In this document: positions 8,251 to 14,872 of the stretch, piece by piece
How the letters are laid out: every line of letters starts with the position of its first letter
How positions within the stretch are numbered: position 1 is the stretch's first letter
NCBI GenBank assembly: GCA_016256075.1
Contig: SDVU01000171.1
Span: forward strand, 1 to 18,642
Source of the DNA: Dictyocoela muelleri
Lineage: Eukaryota > Microsporidia
Length of the DNA stretch: 18,642 nt
Direction of reading: 5' to 3'
The notes under the pieces: model-generated
Told to the model about the DNA's origin: nothing
The model's database searches: none
Seen by the model: only the letters and a program-made list of their open reading frames with translations
Program-made: the position numbers and the translations under genes

Positions 8251-8441
8251 TTGCTGTTGTTGGATGTCAAAGCGATGAGACATCAAAAGACCGAAAGGTT
8301 GTTATGATTGGAGATTTATCTGACGAGACGTATGATTCGTCTATAGTAGTTTTTAAGGGGTTAGAAAAGGAGTAAAGTGAGTCTATTGGTTTAAAGGAGA
8401 AAATATTCTTTTTATTGGTTGATAAAACTATAAGAGAATAA
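8238..8441 (+). other. Unrecognised short reading frame, possibly a decayed gene
   Basis: From ATG 8238 the frame gives MFVLVAVVGCQSDETSKDRK and VVMIGDLSDETYDSSIVVFK, then a TAA at 8373-8375. It continues in frame through SESIGLKEKIFFLLVDKTIR to a second TAA at 8439-8441, which overlaps an AATAAA (8438-8443). Codon choice (GAC, GAG, CGA, TCG) is less AT-driven than the surroundings. The start looks like a short hydrophobic leader. I do not recognise it. It overlaps the N-terminal end of the pogo-like relic on the other strand by a few bases. It may be a fragment of a host gene, an accidental frame, or cargo in the pogo element. Confidence 0.25.
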
Positions 8442-8604
8442 ATTTTTAAATAAAAAATTATGGTAAACAATTATTTTTATTCTTTTCTTGTGGACGGTGA
8501 CCAAGCTCACCGAAAATCCAACCGCTGTATTCACTTATTTTATTTTTTTTGCTTGAATGTGAGTCATATGTATTTTTTTGTCATTTCTTTGGTTGTTCTT
8601 TATT

Positions 8605-8722
8605 TAAAAAATGGCAAATTGTGGAAATGGGAAATTCGAGAAAGTTTTTCTTTTAAGTAACTTAAACAGTATTTTTTTCTTGGACAATTGTAGAGAAATA
8701 GCAAATTCGAGAGAATTTACTG
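8605..8722 (-). repeat. Candidate pogo-type terminal and subterminal repeats
   Basis: Two imperfect direct repeats of about 35 bp lie here, both containing GCAAATTCGAGA-like or GGAAATTCGAGA-like cores (about 8612-8645 and 8683-8719). Read on the minus strand the outer one begins CAGTAAATTCTCTCGAATTT, next to a TA at 8723-8724. A CAGT start, repeated TCGAATTT cores and TA target are usual for pogo-like elements, so this may be the 5' end of pogo relic 2. The matching left terminus was not found. Confidence 0.4.
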
Positions 8723-8893
8723 TATATGGAGAAATAAATATTTTTTTATACATAAAAAGGGAATAAAATTTCAAGTAGTGGGCTATAATAGAGCAACAAG
8801 GGAAGATTGTAATGAAACAAAGCGATTATAAAAATGTAGGAAGTAGACTGCAATAATGTAAAAAGGGGAATATAATAATGAAAATAATGTTTG

Positions 8894-8940
8894 TATCAGG
8901 CGCATTATCTTGCCCAGGAAGCAAGATAATGCACCTGATA
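8894..8940. repeat. Hairpin formed by a doubled Merlin-2 terminus
   Basis: The 20-nt terminus (8894-8913) is followed, after the 7-nt loop CCAGGAA, by its own reverse complement (8921-8940) with a single mismatch. The right end of the element has no such copy. The structure looks like two element ends placed head to head, or an aberrant hairpin-mediated event at the left end. Confidence 0.8.
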
Positions 8941-9046
8941 AAAAAAAGAAAACATAAAAAAATAAAAAAAAATAAAAAAATAAAAAAAAATTGGTATTAA
9001 ACCCTTTTAAAATTAATCATGGCTAATTTGAAAACAACTCATCAGA

Positions 9047-9844
9047 ATGAATTTACCTGATCTCATTGACTATTTGATATCAGAAAATTATAGTAAAAAT
9101 AGAATTCTTATGCGCCAAATGCTTAGTTTTTATGGAATAAAAACATTTAATGGAGATAAAGATTCTCTAGGTTGGGTATATGACACCAAATGTACAGACT
9201 ATAAAAAAAATAAGCATAAGAATAGAAAGTTTTTTGAAACTTTAAAAATTTCCTTTTTACAACCCTTCAAGATTTTAAACGGATTATCTACTGATGTACA
9301 CAAAAATGAGATAGAAATGGGATTGAGGTTGGACAAACGAACCATATAAAGGGTAAAGTAGTAATTTTTAATTTTGTATACAGGATTGTTTTTAAAGACA
9401 ACAAACTTTGAGGTATATAATAAGAGGTAAAAATCGATGAAACCGGTTTAAACTTTAAAGTAAAAAAAGTTAAAGAGGGGGGGTTCAAAACCAATAAAAC
9501 TGACACTTTGTGTATTGAATAATTAGACGGAAAAAAACACCATGGCTTCTGCATGGTAATACCTAATAAGCAAGCGGACACAATGATACCAATAATATGT
9601 GACAATGTAGTGAGTGGATGCATAATTAAAAAAGACATGCATCGATCATATTCAAATTTGAGAGGCTTGGTATTACCCGCAAACAATTTACCATAAATAT
9701 AACTTCGTTGAACCGGAAACTGGGGTTAATACACAGGCAGTCGAGTCATTTAATAATGAGTTAAATCTAGAAATCAAACGCAGAAAGAAATTGAAACTGA
9801 ACTTTGACAAAATTCAAAAACGAGTTTACTTGGAGATTTCATAA
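9047..9844 (+). pseudogene. Merlin-2 transposase, decayed
   Basis: ATG 9047 opens 100 clean codons: MNLPDLIDYLISENYSKNRI, then GWVYDTKC, KNRKFFETLKISFLQPFKIL and GLRLDKRTI. The last block corresponds to the helix-turn-helix of Merlin transposases. The core follows in the next frame: KIDETGLNFKVKK with the first Asp (9436-9438), FCMVIPNKQADTMIPIICDN, and CIIKKDMHRSYSNL with the second Asp. In the original frame, NFVEPETGVNTQAVESFNNE supplies the Glu, and the gene ends in TAA at 9842-9844. Damage: frame changes before 9430 and near 9693, and a stop after CIE near 9520. The VEPETG..TQ..E signature places it in the ISXO2/IS1595-like group, distinct from Merlin-1 (NHS..FV....H.NTIEG.W). Confidence 0.75.
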
Positions 9845-9980
9845 CAAACTCGAAAGACTGCGTAAGATATTAGTGATGATTAAAATTTTTTAATTGTTTT
9901 ATTTAAACTTTTACTGAAGATCTATTTTTTTATAATATTTTAATGCACTGGGGCAATAAAATGTACCTGATATGACTGTA

Positions 9981-10194
9981 TTTTAAGATTTGAAAAAAAC
10001 GGATTAAATTTATTAATTATAAAAATTTTATCTTGATTTTAAGTTTTTTTTTCAAATAAGAAAAATACAATCTCTTTTTTATTTTAGTTTTGTAAACCCG
10101 AGGTATGTGTATTTTTAGTGATACAGAGTAAAATGTTTTTTAATTTATAAAGATGAAAAATACGGAAGTTACATTGTAAATATAAAATTTCCAT
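9981..10194. other. AT-rich spacer without a recognisable gene
   Basis: No supported frame, repeat or RNA signal was seen between the right end of Merlin-2 and the direct repeat that precedes the SINE at 10209. Confidence 0.4.
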
Positions 10195-10208
10195 GAAATT
10201 TTAAATCG

Positions 10209-10668
10209 GGGCCAGATATCTCTGTGGTTAATACTCTTGAATGTAAATTTTAAGTATCGTGGTATGAATACCGTTGACGTCACTCTTATATAAATAATGA
10301 GGGAATGACATTAAGGGGTCATAAGTATATAATTATAGTATAATATCAGTTGTTACAGTGTGGTATAGCTGATTAAGACTTGGTCTAATAATACAATGAA
10401 GCAGAAGGGACTCTCCTAGGTGTGGGGACGAGTGCGGCGACGCATCTCGGCAAAAAGTAGTGATAAAAATAAAAATTCACGAAAAAGCTACTAATTACCT
10501 GTATCCTGCTGAGTCATTGATAAAACGAAGATTGCGTAACAGCTTGGCTTCTGGGTAGCTTAGAAAGTGACGTATTATTGGGACACAAGAACCAAAGGTC
10601 ACAGACCACAGTAGGAGATAACTCTCCGGGTCTGCAGCTATGGATGTTGTCAGCGTGTAATATATATA
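10209..10668 (+). mobile_element. SINE family 1, full-length copy (copy B)
   Basis: The tRNA-like head has box A TATCTCTGTGGTTAA (10217-10231) and box B GGTATGAATACC (10261-10272), 44 nt apart as in tRNA genes, which points to RNA polymerase III transcription. A conserved spacer (AATAATGAGGGAATGACATT) and a 300-nt body follow, the latter shared with copies A and C. The copy ends in GTGTAATATATATA. Flanking direct repeats GAAATTTTAAATCG (10195-10208) and GAATTTGAAATCG (10669-10681) look like a 13-14 bp target duplication with two changes, as expected for target-primed retrotransposition. It has no coding capacity and would depend on a LINE-type enzyme encoded elsewhere; none is visible here. 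Confidence 0.75.
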
Positions 10669-10831
10669 GAATTTGAAATCGAAAACTCGCACCGCATAAA
10701 TAATATTAATGAAATCAATTATCTAATTTGATTCTATAACAAAAAAAATCAAATTTAATAACAAATATGACAAAACATTAATAATATCAATATAAAATTA
10801 AAAAAAATGAAAATCAAATAAAATAATTATT

Positions 10832-11026
10832 TTAAAATTCATGTATAATTTCAATAACATCGCCTCTTATCAATTTCTTTCTTCCTTCTTTTTCAAGTAC
10901 AATATTAATAAATTCATCAAATCCTTTTATATATCCTTCATGTTTTACTTTTCTTTTCTTTTCAATTATTATTATCTTTTTATTTTCTTTTAACATTTGA
11001 AATAATAATTCTAATGGGGTTATCAT
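10832..11026 (-). CDS. Spliceosomal Sm protein E-like
   Basis: This 64-residue protein is a nearly bare Sm fold. Residues 3-44 carry the Sm1 motif: TPLELLFQMLKENKKI, then HEGYIKGFDEFINIVL with the loop D37-E-F-I-N41 that in Sm proteins contacts the U-rich Sm site of snRNAs. Residues 53-63 carry Sm2, IRGDVIEII. LLFQ.L and GFDEFINIVL fit SmE better than LSm5 (GFDDFVNMVL). SmE is one of seven subunits of the ring on U1, U2, U4 and U5 snRNAs and acts in pre-mRNA splicing in the nucleus. The usual length is about 90 residues; here the N-terminal tail and the Sm1-Sm2 linker are cut to a minimum. The first ATG of the frame is at 11024-11026; 13 more codons upstream are open but lack an ATG. It is intronless and flanked by SINEs, so no operon context is available. 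Confidence 0.85.
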   Translation of the reverse strand: MITPLELLFQMLKENKKIIIIEKKRKVKHEGYIKGFDEFINIVLEKEGRKKLIRGDVIEIIHEF

Positions 11027-11074
11027 TGGATGGAAAAAAATTTTTATAAATAAATAATTGAACAAAAATGAGAT

Positions 11075-11218
11075 ATAAAAAATGAATTATAAATAAATAA
11101 TTATAAAAATTTTTATAAATAAATCATTAAAAATAAATAATTGATCAAAAAATGAATTATAAAAATGAATTATAAAAAAAGACTTATAAAAATGAATTAT
11201 AAAATGACTTATAAAATA
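11075..11218. repeat. Minisatellite-like AT repeats upstream of the SmE-like gene
   Basis: Irregular repeats of the type AAAAATGAATTATAAA, with AAATGACTTATAAA variants and ATAAATAAATAATT runs, fill the 150 bp before the gene. They occupy its promoter region. No CCC/GGG motif precedes the ATG by a few bases as it does for the peroxiredoxin gene; the nearest is CC-ATCC just upstream, and a CCCC lies at codons 3-4. Confidence 0.55.
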
Positions 11219-11647
11219 ATATTTTTTTATTATGATATCTATTAATTTGTCAGGACTTGTCATTTTAGCAATATTACGTAAATTTATAATGATCTAGTAT
11301 TTTTAATTTACTCTAATTTTAATGCAGTTAAAATTTAAGGGACAACATTTTTTTAAATCGTTTAGAAAGTAGTTTTAAAAGTTTATTAAATATAAAAATA
11401 TTAAATTAATTAAAACATAAAAAAAAGATATCAAATAAATTTTTACTTTCAAAATAGAAATTGGATTTAGATTATTATAACAAATAAATATTTTTATTTC
11501 TCAAAATTGTATTTTAAAACAATTTTAACCGAATTTTAATGATGAATATGTTTTCAATAAATAATTAAAAATATTATCGTTTTAACATTTTATAATTTTT
11601 AACTTATTCACTTGAAAGTTAAAATTTTATTAAATGCAAAATAATTT
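11219..11647. other. AT-rich spacer without a recognisable gene
   Basis: Neither strand shows a supported frame. No repeat shared with the rest of the window was recognised up to the start of the SINE head at 11648. Confidence 0.4.
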
Positions 11648-12375
11648 TGGGCAGATAGCTCGGTGGTTAACACTCTTGAATATAATATTTAAATATGGGA
11701 GCAGATATCTCAGTGGTTAACACTCTTGAATGTAAAATTTAAGTATTGTGCTTCGAATCCCGCCGATGTCTCTCTTTAATAAATAATGAGGGAATGACAT
11801 TAAGTGGTCATAACTATATAATTATAGTATAATATACAGTTGTTCTACTGTGGTATAGCTGATTAAGACTTGGTCTAATATGACAATGAAGTAGAAAAAA
11901 ACTCTCCTAGCTGTGTGGAGGATGAATGCGGTATTGAGTTTAGGGACGCATCTCGACGAAATAAGTAAATTAAAATTCGTTAAAAAGACTCTATAATTAC
12001 CTATGTCCTGTTGAGTCAGTGATAAACAAAAATCGCATATACAGTTGGGCTTCTGGGTAGCTTAGGAAGTGACGTATTATTTGAACACCAGGTATTGAAG
12101 GTAATAAGACTATGGTTGGAGAAAACTTTCCGTGTAGGCAGCTATGGATGTTGTCCACATGTAATACATAACATTTAAATAATGAGGTTCGAACCTTCTG
12201 ACGTCATTTTAATAAATAATTAGGGAATGACACTAGCGGTCAATAAATATCTTAGCACTTTAATTTGATTTTCAGGATGTATAGCTGATTAAGACTTAGT
12301 CTAATATCACAATGAATCATAAGAGACTCTCAAAGGTGTAGGGATGCATGAGGCGACGCATCTCCGTAAAAAGTG
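11648..12375 (+). mobile_element. SINE family 1 copy interrupted by another SINE (copy D)
   Basis: The first 48 nt (11648-11695) are a family 1 head with box A TAGCTCGGTGGTTAA (11656-11670). They stop at ATTTAAATA. The rest resumes at 12182 with box B GGTTCGAACC (12186-12195), then TGACGTCATTTTAATAAATA, TTAGGGAATGACACT and the body GTATAGCTGATTAAGACTTA, ending near 12375. If the intervening copy C and one ATTTAAATA are left out, box A and box B are again exactly 44 nt apart. The body stops after about 110 nt, so the copy is 3' truncated or has decayed. Confidence 0.75.
11696..12172 (+). mobile_element. SINE family 1, full-length copy nested in copy D (copy C)
   Basis: Its head has box A TATCTCAGTGGTTAA (11706-11720) and box B GCTTCGAATCC (11750-11760), 44 nt apart. 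The body follows copy B throughout (GTGGTATAGCTGATTAAGAC, GACGCATCTCG, GGGCTTCTGGGTAGCTTAGG, AAGTGACGTATTATT, GCAGCTATGGATGTTGTC) and ends GTAATACATAAC. It is bounded by ATTTAAATA at 11687-11695 and 12173-12181, a 9-bp target duplication inside the head of copy D. Length is 477 bp. This shows that family 1 was mobile after copy D had been fixed. Confidence 0.8.
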
Positions 12376-12660
12376 AATAAAAATTATGAAACCCATTTAC
12401 TACTAATTTTATTAGTCATTAATAAAATAAAAATCGGGTATAAGTTATATATTTAGGTTATAATTGAATTATAACTTGAAAGTCAATGAGCAAATATCCA
12501 TTGGCCAAGATAAAGACAACTAGTGTTGTAATTATGTGTATTGTAACATTTTATTTTAATAAAGTTTATAGAAGAATAATTGATTCAGATATTTGGGTTT
12601 ATAATAAAAATGATCATTATAAAAAGCGTTCATAATCATGTTAGAAGAAATTAACAAATT
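12376..12660. other. AT-rich spacer without a recognisable gene
   Basis: This stretch lies between the SINE cluster and the 3' end of the peroxiredoxin gene. No coding frame or repeat was recognised. Confidence 0.4.
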
Positions 12661-12678
12661 AAAAAAAGATTAATAAAC

Positions 12679-12684
12679 TTTATT
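12679..12684 (-). terminator. AATAAA poly(A) signal overlapping the peroxiredoxin stop
   Basis: On the minus strand the stop TAA (12683-12685) is the start of TAATAAAG, so the AATAAA signal shares bases with the stop codon. Very short 3' ends of this kind are common in compact microsporidian genes. Confidence 0.6.
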
Positions 12685-13195
12685 AGAATTTCCTATCAAC
12701 AAGAATCATTTCACCAGTAGCAATATTATGATTAATTGCTTTAACTAGCCTTAATACTTCTTCAGTAGACCTTCCTATATCCTTTGAATTCATAGAAATA
12801 TGTCTTATTTTAAGATTAGAATCAATTATTACAGTAGCACGCATCGAGTTTCCTTCCTTTTCAAGCAATCCTAAAGACCTACTGAACTCTTTGTCGAAAT
12901 CAGAAATAATTGGATATACGGATTTAATACATTCCAAGTCATCCTTTTTCGTCCAAGCAATATGCGAATAAACAGAGTCAGTTGAGCAGAACAATATGGC
13001 TGCATTCAGCTTGTCGAATTCTGCCTTTAAATAAGAAAATGCATTTATCTCAGTTGGACATATTGTGGTAAAGTCGTATGGGTAGAATATAATAACTAGT
13101 GTTTTACCTTTGTAGTCATGAAGTTTTACTTTTGCAATTTCACCTCGAACGCATGCTGTTAATTCTCTGTTTTCAATTTGAGTGTCAATCATCAT
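12683..13195 (-). CDS. Peroxiredoxin (typical 2-Cys family, apparent loss of resolving Cys)
   Basis: This 170-residue thioredoxin-fold peroxidase reduces hydrogen peroxide and organic peroxides, probably in the cytosol because no leader is seen. FYPYDFTTICPTEINAFS (residues 37-54) holds the active-site pattern P39...T43..C46, with C46 the peroxidatic cysteine. R119 in SMRATVIID is the conserved active-site arginine. HIAW at 78-81 and IGRSTEEVLRLVKAIN at 140-155 are further family blocks. In typical 2-Cys enzymes the C-terminal arm carries GE-VCP with the resolving cysteine; here it is GEMILVDRKF and ends, with no cysteine. C15, C70 and C89 remain, so it may work as a 1-Cys enzyme or use another partner. 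The start is the first of two ATGs, directly after CCCC. It is intact, intronless and alone between SINE clusters. Confidence 0.93.
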   Translation of the reverse strand: MMIDTQIENRELTACVRGEIAKVKLHDYKGKTLVIIFYPYDFTTICPTEINAFSYLKAEFDKLNAAILFCSTDSVYSHIAWTKKDDLECIKSVYPIISDFDKEFSRSLGLLEKEGNSMRATVIIDSNLKIRHISMNSKDIGRSTEEVLRLVKAINHNIATGEMILVDRKF

Positions 13196-13199
13196 GGGG
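13196..13199 (-). promoter_or_regulatory. CCCC motif directly before the peroxiredoxin ATG
   Basis: On the minus strand the start reads TTAACCCCATGATG. A CCC or GGG just upstream of the ATG is a described feature of microsporidian genes. In this AT-rich surrounding it supports both the chosen start and the taxonomic call. Confidence 0.6.
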
Positions 13200-13509
13200 T
13201 TAATAAAATTTTTTTTAATAATTTTTAATAATTTTTGAAAGTGTTAAAAGATTTCTAATGGATCCTTCTGGACTATTTAGTTTGAAAAAAAAATAATCTT
13301 ATTTTTAAAAAAAAACAATTTACTAATGATTTTTGCAAAAAAAATATATTTAATAATGATTATTGCAAAAAAAATTTAAAAATTTTTTATTTGAAAATAT
13401 TATAAACTTTATTTTAAATATTAATGTGTTTAGATAAATCATAATTGTCAACGGTATTTTATATTGGTTAATAAAAATACCCCGGTGCTCTATTGAAAAA
13501 TTATTTAAT
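13200..13509. other. AT-rich upstream region of the peroxiredoxin gene
   Basis: Poly(T)/poly(A) tracts dominate. No second gene, repeat or conserved element was recognised. The promoter must lie here, but I see no specific box. Confidence 0.4.
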
Positions 13510-13860
13510 GTAACATTTAATGTCGCGCGCTCAGCCCGCTACCGCGCCCAGCCCGCTACCAGGTTCAAGTCTCGATTAGACTCGGTTTAGTTTTTTTCTT
13601 AATAATTTTCACTTTTTTAAGTTTTATTAAGAAATTCTCTCATCGGAATTCGAACCAAACAAACTCAAACTTTTGACTACTAATATCAACCAGTAGACTA
13701 CATGACATAATTAATTACATTACTAATATTTAAATATAAATAAGAAATATTAATAAAAAATATTAATAAAAAAATAGTAATAAAAAATATTAATAAAAAA
13801 TATTAATAAAAAATATTAAATAAATTTGTCACGATGATATATATTAAATTAGATATATAA
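13510..13860 (-). mobile_element. SINE family 2, best-preserved copy
   Basis: Read on the minus strand, CATCGTGACAAATTT is followed by an expanded AT repeat, then box A TAGTCTACTGGTTGA (starting at 13700) and a perfect box B GGTTCGAATTCC (13656 down to 13645), 44 nt apart. Next comes a stem (TTTCTTAATAA at 13595-13605 pairing with 13624-13634), then a GC-rich tail. The tail contains AGGTTCAAGTCTCG on the plus strand (13561-13574), a second box B-like motif pointing the other way. After it CAGCCCGCTACC occurs twice (13532-13543, 13549-13560). The order matches the copy at 3984-4240. It is not a functional tRNA gene: no acceptor stem closes. Confidence 0.65.
13740..13818. repeat. AT tandem repeat inside the SINE family 2 copy
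   Basis: A unit close to AATATTAATAAAAA is repeated about five to six times. The copy at 3984 has only one to two units at the same place, so the array expanded within this copy. Confidence 0.7.
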
Positions 13861-13904
13861 ACCTTATTGCTTTAAATTTTGACCGCTTTATATAAAGAGG
13901 TCCA

Positions 13905-13995
13905 ATATTAAACTAGAGCTGCATTTACATAATTTATTAAAAAGAAAGTTTAATCGAGACTCGAACCTAATAGCGGCCTGTGTGTGACATATTTA
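13905..13995 (+). mobile_element. SINE family 2, distal fragment
   Basis: Only the far end is present: CGAGACTCGAACCT (13955-13968, the complement of a near-perfect box B) followed by TAGCGGCCTGTG. Sequence to its left does not match the other copies, so the fragment is truncated at the head side. Confidence 0.5.
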
Positions 13996-14099
13996 TATTC
14001 TTTTTTTTTATTTTTATTTTTTTGTATAATAACTTAAAATAAATTCTATAAATCTTTAAAAAATGACAGTGTTAATAAACAAAAATTATTTAGATATAA

Positions 14100-14235
14100 A
14101 AATCTTTTAAGACAATAAAAAAAAATCAAAAATCAAAAACCAAAAAATCGAAATTAAAATAATTAAAAATTAAAAAATTAAAAAATTAAAAATAAATAAA
14201 AATAGAAATAAAAAAAGATAAAATTGAAAATAAAA
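14100..14235. repeat. A-rich low-complexity tract
   Basis: Runs of AAAAATCAAAAACC- and TTAAAAAATTAAAAAATTAA-type repeats lead into the SINE family 2 fragment at 14225. It holds no coding sequence. Confidence 0.6.
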
Positions 14236-14292
14236 AATGTTCTATCGAGACGTGAACTGGTAGCGGGCTGGGCGCGTGATAATTAATATTTT
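14225..14292 (+). mobile_element. SINE family 2, distal fragment
   Basis: ATCGAGACGTGAACTGGTAG followed by CGGGCTGGGCGCGTGA repeats the GC-rich tail and the inverted box B-like motif of the copy at 13510. Head and box A are missing. Confidence 0.5.
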
Positions 14293-14572
14293 TTTCATTT
14301 TAATAATTTTTATTTTATTTTTAAATTTAAATCTTTAATGATTATAAAATTTTTAAATCTAAAGTAGTGATCTTTAGTTTAGTCTGCTAAGTTAACAAGC
14401 TTCATCATTCTTATAGTGATTCGCGAGATTATTTTTTTGGATTATCTCCATAGAAAAAGTGCCATGTGAAAATGATAATCATAGAAATTTGTTTTATCAA
14501 ATATTGTTTTGCAACCAGTAACCAATGAAACTTCAAAATCTGTTACAAAATTCTTCGTATTTCAACAAAAAA

Positions 14573-14582
14573 AATAAAAAAT
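14573..14582. repeat. Left target-site duplication of MULE-2
   Basis: AATAAAAAAT here is identical to 16801-16810 on the other side of MULE-2. Ten bases fits the 8-11 bp duplications of MULEs. The sequence is low-complexity, but it lies exactly outside both termini. Confidence 0.6.
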
Positions 14583-14872
14583 ACCAGGGAACTCGTTCAG
14601 TATGGACGAGTTGAAGGATTTTCAGCCGGATTTTCGGCAGAATTTCATACCCCCATTGTTTTATTCGTAATTGATAAAATAAAATGAAATTTACGAATGA
14701 CATAGAAAAATATATTTATATTTTTTATGATTAAAAAAATTTCTGTATTTTTAAATTTTAATAACGATATTCACGTTTTAAAACTCACTTTCAAATTTTA
14801 TTTTGTTAAAAACAATTATAATTATATAAAAAGAAAACTTATCTGAAGAAAAAAATTTTAAAATCGAATTTA

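Larger units (their letters stand above)
8894..9972 (+). mobile_element. Merlin-2: Merlin (ISXO2-type) DNA transposon with terminal inverted repeats
   Basis: The left end TATCAGGCGCATTATCTTGC (8894-8913) is matched by the complement of the right end, TATCAGGTACATTTTATTGC (reading inward from 9972); both continue into CCC. The 1,079-bp length fits the superfamily. Just outside, ATGTTTGTA (8887-8895) and ATGACTGTA (9972-9980) agree at 7 of 9 positions and may be an old 9-bp target duplication overlapping the terminal bases. The left end carries an extra inverted copy of its tip (8921-8940). A homopolymer-rich A tract (8941-8995) separates it from the gene. Confidence 0.7.

Noticed and set aside
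9288-9686. 132-codon open frame on the minus strand
   Set aside because: It is antisense to the Merlin-2 core, whose plus-strand frames carry the IDET, IPNKQADT and EPETG motifs. The minus-strand product matches nothing.
10217-10272. A tRNA gene, because of box A and box B
   Set aside because: The acceptor and anticodon stems do not close, box B is altered, and the same head recurs joined to the same body at other places, so it is a SINE head.
10340-10668. RNase P, SRP or another structural RNA as the identity of the SINE 1 body
   Set aside because: I could not match conserved core motifs of these RNAs, and four copies with insertion signs speak for a mobile repeat. A covariance search would decide.
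11026-11065. A longer SmE start giving 77 residues
   Set aside because: The upstream extension has no ATG (its first codon is TTG) and reads FNYLFIKIFFHP, which matches no Sm N-terminus. The ATG at 11024-11026 begins right at the Sm fold.
13645-13700. A tRNA-Glu/Asp gene on the minus strand
   Set aside because: Box A and box B are good and 44 nt apart, but no acceptor stem pairs and the sequence continues into a repeated non-tRNA body shared with 3984-4240.
13740-13818. CRISPR-like array or telomeric repeat
   Set aside because: The units are pure A/T without unique spacers and lie within a SINE copy; it is a simple tandem expansion.
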